Part shown: positions 57,626 through 64,000 of the stretch, piece after piece | Numbering within the stretch: position 1 is the first letter of the stretch | Layout of the letters: each line of letters starts with the position of its first letter | The notes under the pieces: model-generated | What the model was told of the DNA's origin: nothing | The model's database searches: none | Seen by the model: the letters and a program-made list of their open reading frames with translations, nothing else | Program-made: the position numbers and the translations under genes | Source of the DNA: Toxorhynchites rutilus septentrionalis | Taxonomy: Eukaryota > Arthropoda > Insecta > Diptera > Culicidae | Assembly (NCBI RefSeq): GCF_029784135.1 | Contig: NC_073744.1 | Span: 29,370,981-29,434,980 of the forward strand | Reading direction: 5' to 3' | Length of the DNA: 64,000 nucleotides

Positions 57626-58069
57626 CGATTAAGTTCCAACACCCAATATTGCTCCGTCGTATGGCCATGGCTCCTGGATAGAAGCAATATCCTGTTTGCT
57701 CTGTGTAAATCACTTACAAAGTACAAATACTATATACAGTCAAAGTACTATATACAGTCACTATTGAATGTGATGATCATTTAATTGATCATTGGGTACT
57801 TTTTTCTGTTCCCCAATCATTGATTATGTACTGAATTGTTATTTGAGATAGTTCGTCCAGTATTTCTTGCCCTGATCTGCACTAGGACATGTGATGTAGT
57901 GTCATTTCCATCCATCTCATTGTCTCCAGTTGTAGTGGGAAGTGTGCGAAAACGATGATTTTCTACACACTTTTTCGCAAAATCATTGAATTTTTTTGCA
58001 TATCTGGCGAGAGGTGAGGGAGGGAGATAAAAGAAGTGAGCGCCATTGTGGCAGCCTTCCACCTTTACC
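57626..58069. other. Unassigned sequence
   Basis: No gene recognised; a 20-bp direct repeat (ACTATATACAGTCA words) lies at about 57728-57762. Confidence 0.35.
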
Positions 58070-58550
58070 TTATCCTCAGCAGCACATTTTGATTTGTTTA
58101 CTTTGAAAGACGGAAGATTTTTCATTTATTTTTGCATCTTTGACTGTGAATGTTTGCAAATATCGATTAGTTTAGCCCATGCCCTTGTCTTTTCCCAGCA
58201 TTTTGGTATTTGCTGGTTTTGGAGAATGTTCGCTTTTTCGGGAAATGGATAATTGTGAAGAAACAAATCTTAAGCTTTGACATTTCTCCACCTCCAACAA
58301 TAAAAATAACAGCATATGCCTTCATATGAAAGAAAAAGTCTGCCGGTATTAGGTTAAAATTACATGAAATAAGAAATGTCACATCTCACCATAGGTGGAT
58401 TAATTTAAGTTTATACCTCCCATCCTCCTGTGTTTGTTCGTCCCCGTAAGTAAAATTGATCCATTTATGAATACCGTATATTTGCTAATTGAAGTGACGA
58501 TTTTTCGAATAGTCATTTCTTGAGCATTGGACATCTTTAGTGTCTACAGA
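58070..58550. repeat. Second, deleted copy of the 51602-52835 repeat interior
   Basis: CATTTTGATTTGTTTACTTT, GACGGAAG, GTGAATGTTTGCAAATATCG, AAAATTACATGAAATAAGAA and ATATTTGCTAATTGAAGTGA occur in the same order as at 52030-52640. The TTAA ends are missing, so it is an internally related fragment flanking the other side of the LINE. Confidence 0.75.
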
Positions 58551-58955
58551 AAAAAAATGGCTTTTCAGATGCAAAAACGACCGAATTTCTGTCAATTTCT
58601 GACAAAAAAAAATTCTCGCAATGACAATAAATCTCGATGTTCACTACACCAAGAAATGACCGTCTGGAAAAGAAGGAGCAAGACCTAATGTGAATTAACC
58701 TCACTGTTCCTACAGAAAAAAGAAGTTGAACATTGTTGCCTTCATCTATTTTGCAATCGGTTGGCTTGGTTTCACATTCATCGTGTTGAATGTTCCGGAC
58801 TTTTTTGACCTTGTTCTCTGAATGTCGAGTTGTGATGAGTTTATGCTTGTTATTGATTTCAGGTGAAACCAAGCTTCCAACTATTTCAATGGAGATGTTG
58901 GCTAAACTTTGATGAATGTACCCACAGTTTTGGCGGTGCATTATTATTATTGTCA
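58551..58955. other. Unassigned sequence before repeat copy b
   Basis: No gene. The minus-strand frame 58537-59073 runs across the boundary into the repeat and is not supported. An ATTATTATTATT run (58940-58951) lies just before the repeat. Confidence 0.4.
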
Positions 58956-59745
58956 CTAGCTGACCCGGCAAACTTCGTCCCGCCCAAAAATTGTTTTTTG
59001 TTATCAATACCTTCAAACACTCACGTTTTCTCACTAAGCGCAAGTTCATGAGTCCAATCCCAGAACTGTTCATTGATTGATCTTCTAATCGACCCCGTTG
59101 AATTTATCTTTTACTAAAAAGATTCCTAGTACTTCTACCAAAACTCATCATAATAATATCAGATTATTTTCAGACAGAATTCCCGTTCAAAACTTTTCAA
59201 CCACTTGCAAATAACATGCTTCTCCGTTACATGGAATAAAATGCATGAAATGTAATGCAGAAATTTGTGTTTCATTTGTACACCTCTCCCCCTTAGATGA
59301 GGGGGGAGGTGTATTCAACCACCATAGAATCATTTATTGCATCGTAAAACCTCCACATGCCCAATTTGGTTTCGTTTGCTCGATTAATTCTCAAGTAATG
59401 CAGAAATTTGTGTTTCATTTGTATGGCAGGCCCCCCTAAGAGAGGGGGGAGGAGTATCTAACCAACGTAGAAACATTTATTGCACCCTAAAGCCTCTATA
59501 TGCCTAATTTCGTTTCATTTGCTTGATTAATTCGCGAATAATGCAGAAATTTGTGATTCATTTGTATGGCAGCACCCCGTTAGAGAGGGGGGAGGGGTCT
59601 CAAACTATCATGAAAACCTTCCCCGGCCCCAAAAACCCCTACATACCAATTTCATGTTGATCGGTTCAGTAGTTTCCGAGTCCATAAGAATCAGACAGAC
59701 AGATAGACAGACATACAGACAGAAATCCATTTTTATATATATAGA
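58956..59745 (+). repeat. Dispersed CTGACCCGGCAAAC-type repeat, copy b (longest)
   Basis: The head CTAGCTGACCCGGCAAACTT follows an (ATT)n run. The body contains three imperfect ~145-bp units, each with GCAGAAATTTGTG.TTCATTTG and AGAGGGGGGAGG words (from 59250, 59399 and 59541). The tail GACAGACAGATAGACAGACA ends in TATATATATAGATA. It ends directly against the duplication of the next element. Confidence 0.8.
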
Positions 59746-60231
59746 TAATGCCTATACTGCCGTTCTACGCATAGTTGTGCCATGTTCCAAAATCAGCAAC
59801 TGAGAAAAACGCAATCAAAGTTTTCTAACACATTTGTCTAGCAGAAGCTTCAAGCATTTCAGTTTAGCAATGCATCGGGTTTTTTATAAGCACTAAGCTA
59901 TTGTTTAATGAAATGTGAAGAGATTCCCTCAATTGAAGCAATCTAGGTGGATTAGGGGCTTAAAATGCATGGTGGGACAGTTATGCGTAGAATATCAACA
60001 TGGGACAGTTGAACTTGATTTTGTTTTTTTTAATACTGGGAACAAATAATAAGTTTTTTGTGTTTTTCCAAAAGATTATGCATAAAAATATTTTTTTATG
60101 GAGCAAAAGTGAAAATTGTCAAAAAGTAACATTTGAGAACTATGCGTAAAACGACAGTGTCAAAGCATAAAAAAGTAAACATAATTGGCACCGTGGTTTA
60201 GTATATAGTAATGTAGTATCCCTAGTATCAG

Positions 60232-60800
60232 TACTGGAACTTTTTCCTACATCTTGTTCTCCTATTGAACGACGATAAAGTTGACGTTAAGGAGATTGTA
60301 TTGAAATACTTCGAATCCGGTCATACGTTCATGGCGGCTGACAGTTTTCATGCTGCTGTTGAAACTGCCGAGTAGTGGATTTCGAAGATTTCAAAAAGGA
60401 TGTTGGAGGGGCCAAGAAGCGCGTTAATGTGATGGATATGCAGAGCATACATGTTTTTAAAACTGAATTTGCCGTTACTCAATACACTCTCAATAAATTA
60501 AATCCTCGGCCATAGATTGAGAATATTAGACGGGTCAGAATTGCTAAAGGTCGGTATGATATCGGCTATTCTGATGTTGTTGACAGCAAGCAACTGAATT
60601 ATTGTGTTTTGCTATCTAAGAAACAGCAAAAGATGCCTTCAGCTGGTCACTTTTCCTTAGTAGCAGCATGAAGTGGCAAAAAGCTCCGAGAGGAATTCAA
60701 AAGCAACGGAAGAAATTGTTATTGGCAGCAATACTTCCAGTTGTTCCAGAAGCCAAGAAGGTTTTTTTTCGAGAACATGCCAACAAATTAATGCTTATAT
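60232..60800 (+). pseudogene. DUF7869-like protein fragment in the TIR element
   Basis: The frame from 60232 reads YWNFFLHLVLLLNDDKVDVK, EIVLKYFESGHTFMAADSFH and AAVETAE, then a TAG at 60373. One frame over, VVDFEDFKKDV is followed by RVNVMDMQSIHVFK, QYTLNKLNPRP, IENIRRVRIAKGRYDIGYSD and VVDSKQLNYCVLLSKKQQKM, with a TAG after PRP and a TGA near 60670. KYFEPGHTFMSADSFH and V.DFEDF are the hallmark of the C-terminal half of arthropod DUF7869-type proteins, which often look dispersed. The N-terminal part, including the expected DNC..QNK block, is missing. Biochemical role is unknown to me. Confidence 0.65.
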
Positions 60801-60964
60801 ACTTCTTCATTTACAAAGCGTTTTATTTACCATGTGATAGAGCTTGAAATGATAGATCTCCTAAAAATAAAAATATTAAAAAAACTATACCAAAATATTT
60901 CAATGTTTATTATGCTGCCTTCACATTCAATTTACACATTACACTTCCATTAGATCATACCAAT

Positions 60965-61125
60965 GGGGGCTAAACCACGTAATAAACCACGTAAGTTCAT
61001 TTTCAGTCAATTCAGTCCTTATCTTCTTCTCTCTTGATGCATACATTTCTGGATTTTGTTAATAATCGTACACTTTGACCAAATCTCCTCTTTTCCTGAA
61101 AGTGTACGTGGTTTATGGATGACCC
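60965..61125. mobile_element. Small MITE with AAACCACGT ends
   Basis: The left part GGGGGCTAAACCACG and the right part (reverse complement GGGTCATCCATAAACCACGT) are inverted, with TTCAG words also mirrored. It lies within the 59751-61425 element downstream of the coding relic. Its end style resembles the lone terminus at 21825. Confidence 0.5.
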
Positions 61126-61586
61126 TTTTCTTTCAAAAGCACTCCTAGCAGTTTATATTATTATATGAATAATGCACATAACATTCCTGTACTTGAATCG
61201 ATTCATTTATTATTGATCTACAAAAAATACATAGTGGGACAGTTATGCCTAGAATATCAACATGGGACAATTGAACTTGATGTTGTTTTTTTAAATACTG
61301 GGAACAAACAATAAGGTTTTTTGTGTTTTTCCGAAAGATTATGCATAAAAACATCGTTTTATGAAGAAAAGTGAAAATTGTCAAAAAGTAACATGGGACA
61401 ACTATGCGTAGAACGGCAGTATAGGTAATGAGTACTAACCTTCGGACATTTTTTCAGAAGCTCATGCTGTGTATAATGGCGATGCATCCGATATTCAACA
61501 TTGTTGGTTGATATCATTGATTATGCAGGGGATTCTGTTCGGCCGATACGAGAAGGATCTGCGGTAATTGAAGCGCAGGGAACAAA

Positions 61587-62040
61587 TCACTCCCATGTTT
61601 CGTCGTCAGCAATTATGCGTTGGATGAACGTGGGATCAGAATTTGATCGTTCAAGCATGTTTGTAGTCACTTGATTGCGATGAATTTTCTGACGAAAATT
61701 GAGCTCTATGGCACTAATTGTGCTGCGACTTTTTTTTGTCCCAAACATCAATCGAAGTATGACGAACGGTCTCGTGGGAGATATTAAATTCACGGGCAAG
61801 CTTTCTTAAGCTTCAATGACGATTTCCGAGCACCATTACTTTTATTCTGTCAATGTTTTCATCAGTTGAAGAGGTGGATAGTCGTCCTTGACGTGGAAAA
61901 TCGTTCATCTCTTCTCGGTCGTCTCTGAATGCCTTATACCGTTCATACACCCGTGTTTTCCATATAGTTGAGTCACCAAATGAATTCTGCAACTCTTTCA
62001 ACGTTTCGACACACAAAAAAATGTGTTTTCAACACAAAAT
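61587..62040 (-). pseudogene. Mariner transposase N-terminal relic
   Basis: Minus strand from about 62005: ETLKELQNSFGDSTIWKTRV, YERYKAFRDDREEMNDFPRQ and GRLSTSSTDENIDRIKVMV, the mariner N-terminal DNA-binding part and the GRPSTS linker. After frame changes, NMLERSNSDPTFIQRIIADD and ETWE give the first catalytic Asp block (ITGDETW in the family). A TGA follows at once and the rest is absent. Confidence 0.75.
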
Positions 62041-62215
62041 TTTACACAACATCTATGATAACGCTTAATAACGCTGTAAATAAACTAAATGACAGATCGC
62101 GCTCAAAATTGACATTAAGACTACTGAGAGTAGTATCAACTTAAATATATTGATTGTATACATTAGTTTGGGGAGAAAGAAAACCATAATTTCTACGTGG
62201 AATTCAAAACTTTTT

Positions 62216-62440
62216 TTAATATGCCTCGGATTGTTTGACATGGGCCAAATATACATCGTTTTGTTGTGAAATTTGTTGCCATTCAGAAGGTAGCTTCATA
62301 ATACCTCTATTATAGACGTCTTGGTCCTTAATGGCGAAAAACTCTAGTAATCGATTTTTACAACCTTCTCTTGATACCAATTTTTTATCACTCAGGAAGT
62401 TTTGGAATGCGAGATGTGAGGTGGTTGTCATATTGTTGTC
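62216..62440 (-). pseudogene. Mariner transposase C-terminal fragment, separate copy
   Basis: The minus-strand frame contains LVSREGCKNRLLEFFAIKDQ and DVYNRGIMKLPSEWQQISQQ, then NDVYLA: the 'F.S.E...NWL..W..SKD..F...GI.KLP.RW....' C-terminus. It lies upstream of the N-terminal fragment at 61587-62040 on the same strand, the wrong order for one gene, so the two are different insertions or a rearrangement. Confidence 0.65.
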
Positions 62441-62810
62441 AAAATTGTCAAATTTTTTTTCTATGCCAAATAACATAAAAATGCATGGAACGTCGAGATC
62501 TGGTGTCATCTCGAAAAAAAAAAATTTTGACCGAAAATCGACCTTTTGGGACTTATCCTGAGAGGTAATTTTTTTATTAATTCGTTTATTTTTACAGGCT
62601 CAGTTACTTAAGTTTGAAGGAGCCGAATTCTTAAATATAATTTTAAAACTATATATATATATATATAAACATTTTTTTTACATCTATGGTTAGTAAGGTG
62701 GGAAACCGATTACTCGCGGTGTATTCGAGTTTAGAAGGGTGACAATCTATTCGTATATCTATAGTGTATTTACGTTTCAATTTATTCTACTGTTTTGTAG
62801 CAAGGGCAAT

Positions 62811-63557
62811 GAAGGTATGGAATTAAACTAATTATCGATTTCAAAGAACCGATCATGTACATTTTTTTTATTGGCCCAAAAAAATAAGCTGTGCAAAATT
62901 TCAGCTCAATCGGACATGATTTAGGGGTGCCTGAAAGCTCTCGAAGTTTTGATTTTTTGATCCTCGAAAATCTTTATTAGGAAATAAGGAAATTAGGAAA
63001 ATCGATTTTTTTTTCGATGCCGAATGTCTTAAAAATGCATAAAACGTTGAGATCCGGTGTTATCTCGAAAAAATTTTTTGGCCGAAAATCAACTTTTTGG
63101 GACTTAGCCTGAGTGGCCAAAAAATTAAAACTTTGAGTGCTTTGAGGGACCCCTAAATCATGTCCGATTGAGCTGACAATTTGCACAATTCATCTTTTGG
63201 CCAATAAACAAAATGTACATGATCGGTTCTTTAAATTCGATAATTATTTTTTTCCATACCTTCATTGCCTCTCAGGCAGTCCCAAAAGGTGAATTTTCGG
63301 CCAAAATTTTTTTTTCGAGATGCCACCAGATCTCCACGTTTCATGCATTTTTGAGTCATTTGGCATCGAAAAAAAAATTTCGATTTTCCTAATTTCCTTT
63401 ACTCCCCCCCTTGAAAGATTTTCGAGGATCAAAAAATCAAACCTTTGAACGCTTTGAGGCACCCCTAAATCATGTTCGATTTTTTGGGTCAATAAACAAA
63501 TTGTACATGGTCGGTTTTTGAAATTCGATGATAAATTTTTTTCGATACATTCATTGC
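62811..63557. repeat. Large palindromic (foldback) repeat, ~300-bp arms
   Basis: Arms 62811-63115 and 63256-63557 are inverted copies. Shared words include CATGATTTAGGGGTGCCT, TTTTTTGATCCTCGAAAATC, GGAAATTAGGAAAATCGA, AAAAATGCAT, GAGATC.GGTG.CATCTCG and TTTTGGGACT.CCTGAG. A third partial copy of the inner part lies at 62470-62570 in the left-arm orientation. Ends and target duplications were not resolved. Confidence 0.75.
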
Positions 63558-64000
63558 CACCCTAATACACATACATATACATCAGTAAAAAAACATTAAA
63601 AATGTTGAAAATTGAGTTTTAATATGGCTAATTTGACGTCTGATTGCTCTAAAGCACTCGGCCACTATCGCTTGCAATAACATTCCACCACATGTCTTGG
63701 ATATCTATGGGCTTCGCAACCGGTGTCGCCGAGTTTTATATTGCGCAGACAGCAAGCCGATTTTCATGATCATCCCTGAGTATCTGGATGACAGTTACCA
63801 ATGAAACCAATGGCACAGTGATTAGAGATTGTCTTAGTTAGTTAGGAGTTGTTCAACCGCTAGTAACGAAGATGTAAAGTTGTTGTATTCTGATTGGAGT
63901 AACTATTCCAATTGAAGTGAAATTATCTCAAATTTAGGAACGTAAAGCGATCACTTTTCCACGAATATGTAGCCTTTCGGAAATTAGGAAAAAATCAATT
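63558..64000. other. Unassigned sequence at the window end
   Basis: No gene or repeat recognised. Confidence 0.4.

Larger units (their letters stand above)
59751..61425. mobile_element. 1,675-bp TIR element with 5-bp duplications and DUF7869-like relic
   Basis: The left end CCTATACTGCCGTTCTACGC and the right end are inverted copies for about 37 bp with two mismatches (continuing ATAGTTGT.CCATGTT). TAATG flanks both sides (59746-59750 and 61426-61430). About 190 bp of the right-terminal region (61232-61420) is also present as a direct copy at 59971-60160. Between them lies the pseudogene at 60232-60800 and a small MITE at 60965-61125. I cannot name its superfamily: 5-bp duplications with CCTATACTGCCG ends do not fit the common ones I know. 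Confidence 0.8.

Noticed and set aside
58537..59073. 178-codon minus-strand frame
   Set aside because: It crosses the boundary of a dispersed repeat that is non-coding in other copies.

Overview
The window is eukaryotic, insect-like and very gene-poor. It is AT-rich, full of microsatellites and broken transposons, and its few conserved coding pieces are split by canonical GT-AG introns. The mix of non-LTR retrotransposons (R1, jockey, a LOA/Lian-like element with RNase H), tRNA-headed SINEs, mariner, DD37E and pogo/Tigger relics, and many TSD-flanked MITEs is typical of a culicine mosquito (Aedes/Culex-type genome). That assignment rests on family knowledge; no search was run.

Only two host genes are well supported, both on the + strand. 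The first is the clathrin adaptor AP-1 sigma subunit. Exons at 24056-24234, 24309-24417 and 24481-24618 join in frame, and a good terminal exon lies at 24817-24861. A tiny upstream exon ending in ATG at 23894 would supply a lone initiator Met, giving 157 residues. Two further in-phase mini-exons (31764-31790 and 33308-33388) could be alternative C-termini. The second gene, about 25 kb downstream, is represented by a first coding exon (49644-49755) carrying the first half of a C1 zinc finger, most like a diacylglycerol kinase of the theta type. The rest of that gene was not found and probably lies beyond a long intron. The sequences around 12.95-14.4 kb, 20.6-21.3 kb and 48.2-49.6 kb look like single-copy, promoter or UTR-type DNA.

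The remainder is mobile DNA. 0-9 kb: a mariner HTH relic, a pogo/Tigger relic cut by a 5'-truncated R1 element with tandem repeats in its 3' UTR, and a 1.09 kb long-TIR element. 11-17 kb: inverted-repeat DNA, a tandem repeat with a TATA box in each unit, and a block of about 100-bp repeats. 22-31 kb: SINEs, a hAT-type MITE and a LINE ORF1 relic. 34-38 kb: a LINE inserted in the ORF1 region of a jockey-like element, then a DD37E transposase relic and a hAT MITE. 41-45 kb: mariner fragments and a nest in which a TA-flanked MITE carries a TTA-flanked PIF/Harbinger-type MITE and an 8-bp-TSD hAT element. 47-48 kb: a mariner relic. 51.6-58.5 kb: a piggyBac-like MITE and a LOA-type LINE split by a 2.1 kb insertion with an 8-bp duplication. 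59-61.4 kb: a 1,675-bp TIR element with 5-bp duplications and a relic of a DUF7869-like protein, the most unusual element here. 61.5-63.6 kb: more mariner relics and a large palindrome.
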